This document shows positions 17,400 through 26,356 of a DNA stretch of 64,000 nt, piece by piece; position 1 is the first letter of the stretch; every line of letters starts with the position of its first letter. The position numbers were made by a program, and so were the translations under genes. This stretch comes from Palsa-504 sp963806335. GTDB lineage: Bacteria > Actinomycetota > Actinomycetes > Streptosporangiales > Streptosporangiaceae. The DNA is taken from positions 157,625 to 221,624 of the forward strand of contig CAWDXO010000007.1 in the NCBI GenBank assembly GCA_963806335.1, read 5' to 3'. The notes beneath the pieces are model-generated. The model was not told where the DNA came from. It saw only the letters and a program-made list of their open reading frames with translations, and did not search any database.

Positions 17400-18203
17400 C
17401 TATCCTCGCGTGTCCGCCGACTGCTGGCGACTTGAAGGGGGGATCGGCACAGCGGCTGGTTGTGTACCGGCCGCGCCGGTCACCATGGTCGCCTGCCCGT
17501 TGACCTGATCGGCGCCGCCTGTCCCTCCCCCGACCGCCGCATCGCTGTTCGCGCCGCCATGACCGTGACCGTCAGCGCGTGGCATGAGGTCAGCCACCCC
17601 ATCTCCTCTATCGTTCATCCGGACCAGGAATGGCCGCAGCGGCGTATACCTGATCACGGTCAGCGAGCACGGGTCGGCCTGGATCCGCTGGCTCTGATCG
17701 AGGTGCAGCCCCAGGCTATCGGCGACGATGGCCTTGATGACATCGCCATGCGAACAGATGAGGTAGGTAGCGTCCTTGCCGAGCCTGGCATTCCAGTCCC
17801 TGACCGCGGCCACCGCCCGGTGCTGCATATCGGGCATGGACTCGCCCTCGGGACCGGGGAACGTAACCGCACTCGGATGGGCTTGCACGACACGCCAGAG
17901 CGGATCGGCCGCCAGCTTCTTCAGCGGCTTGCCGGTCCAGTCCCCGTACCGGCACTCCCCCACCCGGTCCTCGATGATGACGGGCTGACCCGGCCTGGTC
18001 GCCGCGATCGCCGCCGCCGTCTGCTGGCAGCGTTCCAGCGGGCTGCTGATCACGGCGGCCAGCGGGAGCGGGGCGAGCCTGGCCGCCAGCGCGGCCGCCT
18101 GGGCCAGGCCGCGGTCATCCAACGAGATGCCCGGCGTCCATCCGGTCAGCACGTGGCCAGTAGTCGCGGTGAGCCCGTGCCGGACCAGGAGAACCGTTGT
18201 CAC
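17400..18203 (-). CDS. Histidine phosphatase family protein (phosphoglycerate-mutase-like)
   Basis: About 267 residues. The catalytic LLVRHGLT lies at the N-terminus, with SSPLERCQQTA, GECRYGDWTG and the second histidine in ICSHGDVIKAI downstream. These are branch-2-like features of the histidine phosphatase superfamily, related to M. tuberculosis Rv2135c. The C-terminal 60 residues are low-complexity Gly/Ala/Pro. The start GTG at 18203 immediately precedes the first strand and has TAGAGT eight bases upstream, a good -10; GTG 18230 in frame is an alternative. It opens the operon with DUF3090 and the kinase-like gene. Confidence 0.88.
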   Translation of the reverse strand: MTTVLLVRHGLTATTGHVLTGWTPGISLDDRGLAQAAALAARLAPLPLAAVISSPLERCQQTAAAIAATRPGQPVIIEDRVGECRYGDWTGKPLKKLAADPLWRVVQAHPSAVTFPGPEGESMPDMQHRAVAAVRDWNARLGKDATYLICSHGDVIKAIVADSLGLHLDQSQRIQADPCSLTVIRYTPLRPFLVRMNDRGDGVADLMPRADGHGHGGANSDAAVGGGTGGADQVNGQATMVTGAAGTQPAAVPIPPSSRQQSADTRG

Positions 18204-18211
18204 GCTTCCCG

Positions 18212-18217
18212 ACTCTA
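18212..18217 (-). promoter_or_regulatory. -10 hexamer before the histidine phosphatase gene
   Basis: TAGAGT on the minus strand, a strong TAGRRT match, eight bases before the GTG at 18203. It suggests a leaderless transcript. Confidence 0.5.
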
Positions 18218-18239
18218 GCCGGTTCCGCACCCCTTACCC

Positions 18240-18296
18240 GGACGGCACCGTCACCCCGGGACGGCACCGTCACCCTGGGACGGCACTGTCAGCCGG
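18240..18296. repeat. Three 19-base tandem repeats at the 3' end of the FHA gene
   Basis: GGACGGCACCGTCACCCCG at 18240-18258, a one-mismatch copy at 18259-18277, and a diverged copy at 18278-18296 that reaches into the last codons of the FHA gene. Each unit carries a GACGG/CCGTC dyad. Confidence 0.7.
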
Positions 18297-19058
18297 AGCT
18301 GCCGGCGGGTACGGGTCCTCCTGGACCACGAACACCGCGGAACCGAACTCCAGCCGGTCTCCCGCCCGCACCGAAACCGTCTCCCGGACCAGCCAGCCGT
18401 TAAGCCGGGTGCCGTTATGGGATCCGAGGTCATTGAGCAGCCACCCGTCGCCGCCGCGCACCAGCTCGGCATGCAGCCGGGAGACCGAAAGGTCAGTCAG
18501 GCAGAGATCGCAGTCACGGGTACGCCCGATCGTGAAGCGGACTCCCCGACCGGGCGGGAAGAAAAACGGTGCCGGCGAGGCGCCAGGACCACCCGACCCG
18601 TTGACCGGGGCAGACCCATGGCCCGGACCTGATCCGCTGACCGCGCCTGACCTGTGGTACCAGGGCGCCTGGACGTGAGCTCCGTCCGGGTTTCCCCAGC
18701 CGGCCGGGGGCACGTCGATCGCCGCGGACCCTGGCCCCCACCCGACGGCCTGGGATCCCGGGATCGGCTCGCCTGGCGGTGTCCGCGGGTCGGCTGCGCC
18801 GCGGCTCCCGCCGCGCAGGGCCGTCTTGATCCGGGCCAGCAGCCGGGCCCGCCGTGGCGGCAGGTCGGTGAACAATCCCGCTAGCTGGCCGCGGTTCCGC
18901 GCGCCGAGGGCCGTCTGCATGCGGTACACGAACGTCTCGTGCGAGAGGCGTCCGTCAACGAACTCACTCCTGAGCTCGTTAACCGCTTGGTCGCGATCCG
19001 CGTCGGAGACGCGGAGAAACTCGGGCGTGGTGGGCGTATCCGCCGTCGAGCCTCCCAT
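18270..19058 (-). CDS. DUF1707 and FHA domain protein
   Basis: 262 residues. The N-terminal domain (LRVSDADRDQAVNELRSEF ... GRLSHETFVYRMQTAL, about 14-60) is DUF1707, a short helical actinobacterial module. A Gly/Pro-rich linker (about 85-165) leads to a C-terminal FHA domain with the phosphothreonine-binding signature FTIGRTRDCDLCL, then SRLHAEL and LNDLGSHNGTRLNG. FHA domains bind phosphothreonine in partner proteins, so it is probably a reader of Ser/Thr kinase signalling; no kinase of the classical type is in the window. It is followed by the phosphatase operon 66 bases downstream. Confidence 0.88.
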   Translation of the reverse strand: MGGSTADTPTTPEFLRVSDADRDQAVNELRSEFVDGRLSHETFVYRMQTALGARNRGQLAGLFTDLPPRRARLLARIKTALRGGSRGAADPRTPPGEPIPGSQAVGWGPGSAAIDVPPAGWGNPDGAHVQAPWYHRSGAVSGSGPGHGSAPVNGSGGPGASPAPFFFPPGRGVRFTIGRTRDCDLCLTDLSVSRLHAELVRGGDGWLLNDLGSHNGTRLNGWLVRETVSVRAGDRLEFGSAVFVVQEDPYPPAAPADSAVPG

Positions 19059-19151
19059 GAATGGAGTATCGGCATCATCCGCTCGCAGAGCAAGGGCATA
19101 CGATCGATAACCGCCGTCTCCCCGTCACCGGCGACGAGGAGCCCGGAACCC

Positions 19152-21452
19152 TCAGGGCGACGGGGGTCCTCCGCTAAGCCCGGCGGCGGTCATGACCGAG
19201 GTGCCCACGTCCGCGCCGTCCGGGGTCTGCAGGGGGAAGTGGCAGGCGGCCAGGTGGCCCGGGCCGAAGGAACGCAGGGGCGGCTCTTCGGCGGCGCAGC
19301 GCTCCTGCGCGAACTGGCATCGGGTCCGGAACCTGCACCCGGAGGGCGGGTTAACCGGGCTGGGCAGCTCGCCCTTGATGGCCGCACCCGACTTGGCCCG
19401 CTCCGTGGTGGGATCGGGCACCGGGATGGTGGCCAGCAGGCCCGCCGTGTAGGGATGCGCGGCCCGCTGGTAGATGTCGTCTCCGGAGCCGAGCTCGACC
19501 ATCTTGCCCAGGTACATGACCCCGATCCGGTCGGCCATGTACTTGACCACGGCGAGGTCGTGCGAGATCACGATGTAGGTCAGGCCGTGGGACGCCTGCA
19601 GCCGCTTCATCAGGTTCAGTACCTGCGCCCTGATCGACACGTCGAGCGCGCTGACCGGCTCGTCCGCCACGATGAGCCGCGGATTGACGGTGAGCGCCCG
19701 GGCCAGGCCGATGCGCTGCCGCTGGCCGCCGGAGAATTCATGCGGGTAGCGCTCCACCGCGTTCCGCGGCAACCCAACCTCGCCGAGCAACTCGAAGACC
19801 CGCTCTCGCTGCGCCCGCCTGCTGCCGAGGCGCTGCACGGCGAGCGGCTCCGCGATGATCGTGCCGACCCGCATCCTCGGGTCCAGCGACGATTGCGGAT
19901 CCTGGAACATGAGCTGCAGGTCGCGCCGCTTACGCCGCAGATCGGCGCCGCGCAGCTTGGAGACATCCTCGCCGTTGAGCGTGATCGCGCCGGAACTCGG
20001 CTTTTCCAGCGCGACGATCAGCTTGCCGATCGTCGTCTTGCCGCACCCGGACTCGCCGACCAGGCCGAACGTCGTGCCGGCCGGGACGGCGAAGGAGACG
20101 TCGGACACGGCCTTGACGCTGGCCACCTTGCGCTGCAAGATCGCCCCCGAGGTGATCGGGAACTCCTTCACCAGGTTGTGCAGCTCGAGCAGCGGCGCGA
20201 CGCCGTTCCCGTTCGCCGCGGCCACCTCCACCTTGCGCTCTGCCACCGCCAGGCGGCCGTCGGCCGTCACCTCGAGCCCGGCCGCGACCACCGTCACGGT
20301 CTCGGATACCGCCGGTTCCTGAGGGTCCTGAGCCGTCTGCGCTGGGTCGAGAAGCTGGGCGTCGGCCAGGAGACCGACCTCGTCGGGTGCCTCCGCCTCT
20401 TTCATGCTTTCGGCGTCTGAGGCGCCCAGCCCCGTGCTCGCGGCGTCGGGCCCGGTCCCGCCGATCACGGTGAGGACCAGCGGCCCGTCGGCCGGATGCC
20501 AGCAGGCGAACCTGTGGTCGAACGTCTTCCCGGACAGCGGTGGCTCCTCGGCGCGGCACTTGTCCGTGGCCCGGGAACACCTGGCCGCGAACCGGCAGCC
20601 CTCCGGCGGATGGGCCAGGTCGGGCGGCAGGCCGGGGATGGCGTGCAGCGCCTTTCGCGCATCCTGGTGAAGCTGAGGGATCGAGGCGAGCAGAGCCTGG
20701 GTGTACGGATGGTGCATGCGCTCGAACAGGGTGGCCGCCTCGGCGGTCTCCACCACCCGGCCCGCGTACATCACGTTGACCCGGTCGGCGTGCCCGGCGA
20801 TCACGCCCATGTCGTGCGTGATCAGCAGCATCGCCATCCCGAGGCGTTCCTTCAGGTCCTTGAGCAGGGCCAGGATCTGCGCCTGGATGGTGACGTCCAG
20901 GGCCGTCGTCGGCTCGTCGGCGATCAGCAGCTTAGGCTCGCAGGCCAGCGCCATGGCGATCATCACCCGCTGCCGCAGACCGCCGGACAGCTGGTGCGGA
21001 TAGTCGCTGAGCCGCTCCTTCGGCCGGGGCAGGCCGACCAGGCCGAGTACTTCTACCGCGCGGTCGAGCGCTTCCGCCTTCGAGGCGCCGCGGTGCAGCC
21101 GGACCGGTTCGCTGACCTGGTAGCCGATGCTCTTGGTCGGATCGAGTGAGGTAAGCGGATCCTGGAAGATCATCGCTATCTCGTTGCCCCGCAGCCGCCG
21201 CAGCTCCTCGTCTTTCAAGCCGACGAGTTCGCGGCCGTCGAGCTTGACCGAGCCGTTCACGATGGACCCGCCGGGGGGCAGCAGGCCCATAATCGACAGG
21301 CCGGTCATGGACTTACCGCAGCCGGACTCGCCGACGACGCCGAGGGTCTCGCCGGCCTCGATCTGCATATCCACGTTGCCGACCGCCTGCACGACCGAGC
21401 TGGTGAGCTTGATGTGCGTCGACAGGTTCTGGATGTCAAGGACTGGGGCCAT
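19152..21452 (-). CDS. Fused double ATPase of peptide ABC importer (DppD-DppF fusion, importer 2)
   Basis: 766 residues containing two complete ABC ATPases. The first half has GESGCGKS, SGGLRQRVMIAMAL, LLIADEP and the cysteine extension GCRFAARCSRATDKC. The second has GESGCGKTTIGK, SGGQRQRIGLARAL, LIVADEP and GCRFRTRCQFAQERC. An acidic, Ala-rich linker of about 80 residues separates them. It should act as a single-chain ATPase pair for the two permeases encoded upstream. ATG 21452 is the start (APVLDIQNLSTHI, with AGAGGT upstream); the frame continues upstream without homology. Importer 1 in this window keeps the two ATPases as separate genes. Confidence 0.94.
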   Translation of the reverse strand: MAPVLDIQNLSTHIKLTSSVVQAVGNVDMQIEAGETLGVVGESGCGKSMTGLSIMGLLPPGGSIVNGSVKLDGRELVGLKDEELRRLRGNEIAMIFQDPLTSLDPTKSIGYQVSEPVRLHRGASKAEALDRAVEVLGLVGLPRPKERLSDYPHQLSGGLRQRVMIAMALACEPKLLIADEPTTALDVTIQAQILALLKDLKERLGMAMLLITHDMGVIAGHADRVNVMYAGRVVETAEAATLFERMHHPYTQALLASIPQLHQDARKALHAIPGLPPDLAHPPEGCRFAARCSRATDKCRAEEPPLSGKTFDHRFACWHPADGPLVLTVIGGTGPDAASTGLGASDAESMKEAEAPDEVGLLADAQLLDPAQTAQDPQEPAVSETVTVVAAGLEVTADGRLAVAERKVEVAAANGNGVAPLLELHNLVKEFPITSGAILQRKVASVKAVSDVSFAVPAGTTFGLVGESGCGKTTIGKLIVALEKPSSGAITLNGEDVSKLRGADLRRKRRDLQLMFQDPQSSLDPRMRVGTIIAEPLAVQRLGSRRAQRERVFELLGEVGLPRNAVERYPHEFSGGQRQRIGLARALTVNPRLIVADEPVSALDVSIRAQVLNLMKRLQASHGLTYIVISHDLAVVKYMADRIGVMYLGKMVELGSGDDIYQRAAHPYTAGLLATIPVPDPTTERAKSGAAIKGELPSPVNPPSGCRFRTRCQFAQERCAAEEPPLRSFGPGHLAACHFPLQTPDGADVGTSVMTAAGLSGGPPSP

Positions 21453-21514
21453 CAGGCCGCTACCTCTCGTTTTCTGTGCCTTTGGTTGATCATCTTGCCC
21501 GCGGGGCCGCGTTC

Positions 21515-22435
21515 CTAACGGCGTCTGAGCCGCACGTCCATCGCGTCGCGGAGCGCGTCGCCGATGAAGTTCAGGGCCATGACGGTCAGGACGATGCAGG
21601 CACCCACCGGGAAGATCAGCCACCAGTAGCCGTCTTGCAGGTAGTTGCTGCCGTCGGAGAGCTGATCACCCCAGTCCACGTTGGGGAAATGCAGGCCAAA
21701 ACCGAGGAAGCCGACGTAAGAAACGGCCAGGATGGCGTCCGCGACCTGGAACGTCACGTTGACGATGACCACGCCGAGCGCGTTCGGGAGGAGGTGCCTG
21801 CTGATCAGCCGCCAGCGGCCGGCCCCGGCCGTCCGCGCGGCCAGCACGTAGTCGCGTTCTCGTATCGAGAGCACCTCGCCGCGGACCAGCCGGGCCGGGA
21901 CCTGCCAGGCGAAGAAACCGATGACCAGGCTCAGCGACAGCACCGTCGCGCCGAACCTGACCGCCAGGATCAGGACCACGAACAGGAACGGCACGGAGAG
22001 GAAGACGTCGACCACGCGCATCAGGGACGAGTCCACGAACCCGCCGATCAGTCCCGATATGGCGCCGAACAGCGTGCCGATCACGATGGCGACGAAGGCG
22101 GCGAAGAAACCGATCTCCAGCGCGGCCTGGCCGCCCTTCATGATCCGGCCCAGTTCGTCGAAACCGTTGGTGTCGGTACCGAGCAGATGGGCGGCTGAAG
22201 GTGCCTGGTTCGCGATGGCGAGGTTGGTGTCGAACTGGTCGGTGTGGTAGATCAGCGGCCCGACGAAGCAGAACAGCACGAAGAAGACGAGGATGCCGAT
22301 GCCAACCACGGCCAGCCGGTTGCGCATGAACTCGCGCAGCGCGAGCCGCCACCCGCTCTGCACCGCGCCGATTTCGCCGCCCTCGGCGGCGTGCTGGACA
22401 TCGAGCGGCGGCAGGGATGCCGATTGCATCGCCAC
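21515..22435 (-). CDS. Peptide ABC importer permease, DppC-type (importer 2)
   Basis: 306 residues with the DppC pattern: a cytosolic N-terminus, LREFMRNRLAVVGIGILVFF as the first helix, five more helices and the coupling loop RDYVLAARTAGAGRWRLISRHLLPN. The ATG at 22435 has AGGA upstream. It lies between the DppB-type gene (27 bases upstream) and the fused ATPase gene (62 bases downstream). Confidence 0.93.
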   Translation of the reverse strand: MAMQSASLPPLDVQHAAEGGEIGAVQSGWRLALREFMRNRLAVVGIGILVFFVLFCFVGPLIYHTDQFDTNLAIANQAPSAAHLLGTDTNGFDELGRIMKGGQAALEIGFFAAFVAIVIGTLFGAISGLIGGFVDSSLMRVVDVFLSVPFLFVVLILAVRFGATVLSLSLVIGFFAWQVPARLVRGEVLSIRERDYVLAARTAGAGRWRLISRHLLPNALGVVIVNVTFQVADAILAVSYVGFLGFGLHFPNVDWGDQLSDGSNYLQDGYWWLIFPVGACIVLTVMALNFIGDALRDAMDVRLRRR

Positions 22436-22462
22436 GGCTGTCTCCTTCCTGTGACCCGGCGG

Positions 22463-23410
22463 TCAGGCCAGGCGGATGCGCGGGTCGGCCACGGTGAGCG
22501 CGATGTCCGCGACCAGGTTGCCGACGACGACTAGAACCGCGCCCGCCAGGGTGTAGGCAAGCATGACCGGATAGTCGACCTTTTCCAGGCTGGTGTAAAA
22601 GAGGAGACCCAGCCCCTGGTAGTTGAACAGCTCTTCGGTAATCAAGTTACCGGCCAGTAGCGCCGGCAGGGCTAGCCCGATCAGCGTGATCATTGGCAGG
22701 CTCGCGTTGCGCGCCAGGTGCCGCGTCAGCACCAGCCGCTCGGGCAGGCCCTTGGCCCGTGCCACCTTGATGTAATCCTGGGCCAGGACGTCCATAGAGG
22801 AGGACCGCATGTACCGGGAGAAGCTGGCCACCGTGATCAGGGCCAGCGTCATGATCGGCAGCGTCATGGAATGCCAGTCGCCCATGACCACCCACACGTT
22901 GTCGGACTGGCTCGCCTCGAAGTTGAAGATCGGGAACGACAGGGCGAATACCTGGATGAGGATCAGCCCCAGGAAGAAGACGGGCATCGAGTAGAGGATG
23001 AACGCCGCGCTGGTCGCCACGTTGTCCCCGATGCTGTTGCGCTTGACCGCCTGGAAGATCCCCAGCGGCAGCGCGATGACGATCGCGATCAGCAGCGATA
23101 TCCCGGACAGGTAGACGCTGCGGGCCACTCTTTCCTTGAACAGCGCGAGCACGCTCTGGTTCTCCGCGTAGGAGTACCCCAGGTTGCCGTGGATCAGGTT
23201 GTTCATGTAGCGGAGGTACTGGACGATGAGCGGGTCGTCGTAGCCGTTCTGCTTGTTCCAGGCGGCGATCGCGGCCGGCTTCGCCTGCAGCCCGAGCACG
23301 TCCCGGGCCGGCGACGGGTAGATCACGTGCAGCAGGACGAAGATGAAGATAGAGACGCCGATGACCACGATGACGGATGTCACGAGCCTGCGTAGTAGGT
23401 AGGTGATCAT
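22463..23410 (-). CDS. Peptide ABC importer permease, DppB-type (importer 2)
   Basis: 315 residues with the typical ITYLLRRLVTSVIVVIGVSIF start and six helices. The coupling loop QDYIKVARAKGLPERLVLTRH lies near residue 215. It forms the channel with the DppC-type protein downstream. The gene is separated from its lipoprotein gene by 141 bases with two strong hairpins. Confidence 0.93.
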   Translation of the reverse strand: MITYLLRRLVTSVIVVIGVSIFIFVLLHVIYPSPARDVLGLQAKPAAIAAWNKQNGYDDPLIVQYLRYMNNLIHGNLGYSYAENQSVLALFKERVARSVYLSGISLLIAIVIALPLGIFQAVKRNSIGDNVATSAAFILYSMPVFFLGLILIQVFALSFPIFNFEASQSDNVWVVMGDWHSMTLPIMTLALITVASFSRYMRSSSMDVLAQDYIKVARAKGLPERLVLTRHLARNASLPMITLIGLALPALLAGNLITEELFNYQGLGLLFYTSLEKVDYPVMLAYTLAGAVLVVVGNLVADIALTVADPRIRLA

Positions 23411-23458
23411 GGTCCCTGCCTTCCCTCCGCGGTGTCAGCCGCAAGACAGGCGCCCGCC

Positions 23459-23531
23459 CGGCGCGGGCCTTCATAGGGCCCGCGCCGCGCCGCTGCCCTG
23501 GTCTCCGGTGTACCACCGGAGACCAGGGCAG
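23459..23531 (-). terminator. Two consecutive hairpins between lipoprotein and permease genes (importer 2)
   Basis: The first hairpin met after the lipoprotein stop is an 18-base perfect inverted repeat (23493-23510 with 23514-23531, 3-base centre). The second, of 11 pairs, spans 23459-23487. Neither has a U-tract. Their place matches the hairpin in importer 1, so they probably act as partial terminators that favour lipoprotein expression. Confidence 0.7.
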
Positions 23532-23551
23532 TCCAGCGCCCGAAGAAACGG

Positions 23552-25465
23552 TTACTTATTGACGTACCAGAACTCAGGCGTGGCGTAGTACTGGGTCAGG
23601 TTCTGCCAGGCCTCCGGGTTCTGTGCGGACAGGGTGTTCTTCCAGGCCCAGATGACGTCCGGGTTGGGCTGGAATTGCACCGGCTGATCGGTCGTGAGGA
23701 ACGAAGCCTCGTTCTTCACGGCCGCCGGGTCGCCACCGGAGATGGACTCGTTGATGAGCTTGTCGGCCTCCGGGTTGCTGTAATCCCCGATCTGGTTGGT
23801 CCCGCCGGTGTTGAACAGGCCGAACGTGGTCGCGTACGGCACGTCGGTCTCACCGCCGAAGTCCATCATCGCCCACTTGTTGATGTTCGCCGGGGCGGCC
23901 GGGTCGATGTAGTTGGTGATCATGTAGTTGAAGTTGCTGCTGGACAGGGTGACGTTGACGCCCGCCTGCTTGGCCTTCGACGCGAAGTCGGTGGCCTGGT
24001 TGCCGATCAGCGCGGGCGAGGAGCTGTAAATGTAGTTAAACGCCAGCTTGGTGCCGACCGGGATGCCCGCCCCGCACTCGGTGGCGGCGGTGCCCGCCCT
24101 CGCGCAGGTATCCGTACCGCCCGGAACCACGTTCCAGCCGTGGGTCTTCAGCAGGTTGACGGCGGTCGAGACGTCGAACGCGTACGGGTTGGTCGCCGCG
24201 TTGGACGGCAGGTACGGGCTCTGCGGGTAGGCCGGGATCGGCCCGTAGGCCGGCGCGCCCGCGCCGTGCATGTACGCGTTGATCCAGCCCTGCTGGTCCA
24301 CCAGGTGCGCCAGCGCCTGCCGGACGTACAGCTGGCCGATGACGTTGTTGAAGTCGCCCGTGGTGTCCTTGAAGTTGTAGGCGGCGAAGGTCAGGCCGAA
24401 GTCCGGTATCCCGAAGTAGTTGTAGCCGCTCCTGACGACCTCCGGGAGCTGCGGCACGTCGTTGTAGTCGATGTAGGCGACGTCGATGCTGCCCGACTTG
24501 ATGGCGTTGAACTCCGCGGTGTTGGAAGTGAACGGAACACCCTGGAAGGAGGACTGCGGGGTCACGTGCGGGCCGCCGTAGGTGGTGTTCGGCACCATCG
24601 TGAAGCCGCCGCTGGTCGTGTTGTAGGCCGAGAGCTTGTACGGCCCGTCGACGACCTGCCACAGCGGGTTGGTCGCGTAGGTGCTGAGCGACTTGGCCTG
24701 CGAGGTCAGGTAAGCGAAGATCTTCGCCATGGTGGCCGGGTCCCAGCCGGACGCGGGCACGACCGAGCTGCTCGCCGACGTCTTGGCCCACAGGAAGCTC
24801 GGCAGCGGGATCAGCGGTCCCTGGCCGAGGACGTCCTCGGTGAACCAGGTCTGGTTGACCGGCCCGCTGAGGTTCATCACCAGGGTCGTCGAGTTCGGCT
24901 CCGAGGTACTCACCAGGTTGTCAGGGAAGTGGCCGGGCACGTAGCCGGCCCAGTTCGCCGGGGACGCCTTGACCGCGGCCTTGATCAGGTCGATGTTGAA
25001 CAGCAGGTCGTTGGCGGTGATGGGCTGGCCGTTCGACCACTTGTAGCTGCTCTTCAGCGAGACCGTCACGGTCTTGTTGCCGTTGGAGTACACCGCCGGG
25101 TTGGCGATGCTCATGTTCGGCTCGATCTCGGGGACGGTGCCGTTCACCGTCCAGTACAGCGGCCGCCACATCTCCCAGATGAAGGTGAAGTTGTTGAAGA
25201 CCGAGTTGCTGGCGGTCGGCACCACCGGGAAGATCCAGTTCGGGGCGGTACCCGGCTGCATCGCCCAGGTGATCGTGCTGGCCTTCCCCGAGGCCGTCCC
25301 CGCGGCGGGCACCTCACCGATCGAGCCGGCCACCTTGGTGGCGCCGTTCTGATTGCTGCCCCCTCCGCTGCTGCTACTGCTGCTGCTGCTACAGGCGGCA
25401 AGCGCAGTGATGCTCGCCACCGCGATGGCAATCCCGCCGATGGTCTTGGTGCGGAACTTCATCAT
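23552..25465 (-). CDS. Peptide-binding lipoprotein, SBP family 5 (importer 2)
   Basis: 637 residues. The signal peptide KTIGGIAIAVASITALAAC has a lipobox cysteine followed by a run of serines and glycines. The body is an SBP family 5 protein (YKWSNGQPITANDLLFNIDLIK, then GPYKLSAYNTTSGGFTMVPN). It delivers ligand to the permeases encoded downstream. Two adjacent ATG codons (25465 and 25462) follow a GGAGGGAGG ribosome site. The gene leads its operon. Confidence 0.93.
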   Translation of the reverse strand: MMKFRTKTIGGIAIAVASITALAACSSSSSSSSGGGSNQNGATKVAGSIGEVPAAGTASGKASTITWAMQPGTAPNWIFPVVPTASNSVFNNFTFIWEMWRPLYWTVNGTVPEIEPNMSIANPAVYSNGNKTVTVSLKSSYKWSNGQPITANDLLFNIDLIKAAVKASPANWAGYVPGHFPDNLVSTSEPNSTTLVMNLSGPVNQTWFTEDVLGQGPLIPLPSFLWAKTSASSSVVPASGWDPATMAKIFAYLTSQAKSLSTYATNPLWQVVDGPYKLSAYNTTSGGFTMVPNTTYGGPHVTPQSSFQGVPFTSNTAEFNAIKSGSIDVAYIDYNDVPQLPEVVRSGYNYFGIPDFGLTFAAYNFKDTTGDFNNVIGQLYVRQALAHLVDQQGWINAYMHGAGAPAYGPIPAYPQSPYLPSNAATNPYAFDVSTAVNLLKTHGWNVVPGGTDTCARAGTAATECGAGIPVGTKLAFNYIYSSSPALIGNQATDFASKAKQAGVNVTLSSSNFNYMITNYIDPAAPANINKWAMMDFGGETDVPYATTFGLFNTGGTNQIGDYSNPEADKLINESISGGDPAAVKNEASFLTTDQPVQFQPNPDVIWAWKNTLSAQNPEAWQNLTQYYATPEFWYVNK

Positions 25466-26356
25466 CGCCCCTCCCTCCTCGCGCTGTTCGCGCCTGTAGT
25501 CCGTCCTGGGGTCATCAGCTTGTCGCCCTTCTCTCGCTGTGTGGCCGGTGATCCGCTCCGCACCGTCGCGGGGTGCTGGGTCTCAGTACCCCACAACCCG
25601 ATTACGTCCCGTATCGCCGGCATATCCGTGGCGGCCCATGCGGAGCCGACCGGTGAGCTACCGGTGTTATGAGTTAGCCGAAGCGTAGGTTCCATATTGC
25701 ATCGATCTCTCGCCGAAAACGTCACAACTTGCCATCAATCCCCTGACGGCCGCGTCCTATCATGCCACGGTCGGCATCCGGCTATTTCCGGATCTGCACC
25801 CCTTTGTTAACTTTCGCCCCAGGGAGCCCACGGCCCTCCGCAGCGTGAAGGCTTACCGCACGACGCCCATCTTGCCGCAGAATCTCCGGCCATCACCAGC
25901 GGTGTCACCAAGAACGTCGGCAAGCCGACTCGCCATGCTCCCTCGATACACCCGGGCCATGCTCCTCGCCGGTGACTACTAAGCGTAACTCTTCAACAAT
26001 GCGCAGACAAATCACTACCCTCTGTCGCCACGTCGGCCATGCAGCAATTGACGGCTTGCGCGGTCACGCAGGACGGTTTCCTGGTGAAATACCAGTCCTC
26101 CGCGGCGCATCAATCAATAGCCAGGAATAACGAATTGGCCATTAATGCATAACACATCGAAAACGGCGCCGGAGGTCGCGGTCGGCCGGGACGTTGCCGA
26201 CCGGGCCAGGCCGGGAATCGTCGCTGGCTGGCCGGGACGTTGCTGACCGGGCCAGGCCGGGAATCGTCGCTGGCTGGCGGGGACGTTGTCGCTGGCCAGG
26301 CCGGTCAGGGCCCTGGCCGGGGCCCTCGCCGGGGCCCTGGCCGGGGACAGCCGTCG
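25466..26356. other. 891-base gap without a supported gene
   Basis: Upstream of the importer 2 lipoprotein on one side and downstream of purU on the other. The 87-residue frame at 25462-25725 has no recognisable features. The stretch 25700-26160 is AT-richer than the rest of the window and lacks coding periodicity by eye; it should hold the importer promoter. The last 170 bases carry the 46-base tandem repeat listed separately. Confidence 0.5.
26184..26297. repeat. 46-base tandem repeat after purU
   Basis: Two units (26184-26229 and 26230-26275) that differ at one base, each beginning GGCCGGGACGTTG, followed by a partial third copy from 26276. A run of GGCCCTGGCCGGG-type sequence continues to about 26345. 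The array lies directly 3' of purU and contains several GGCC-centred dyads. Confidence 0.8.

Noticed and set aside
23675..25672. 665-residue open frame opposite the importer 2 lipoprotein
   Set aside because: The composition is the mirror of the lipoprotein codons, there is no recognisable motif, and the minus-strand gene is certain.
25462..25725. 87-residue minus-strand frame upstream of the importer 2 lipoprotein
   Set aside because: It lacks domain features and lies where the promoter and leader of the importer operon are expected.
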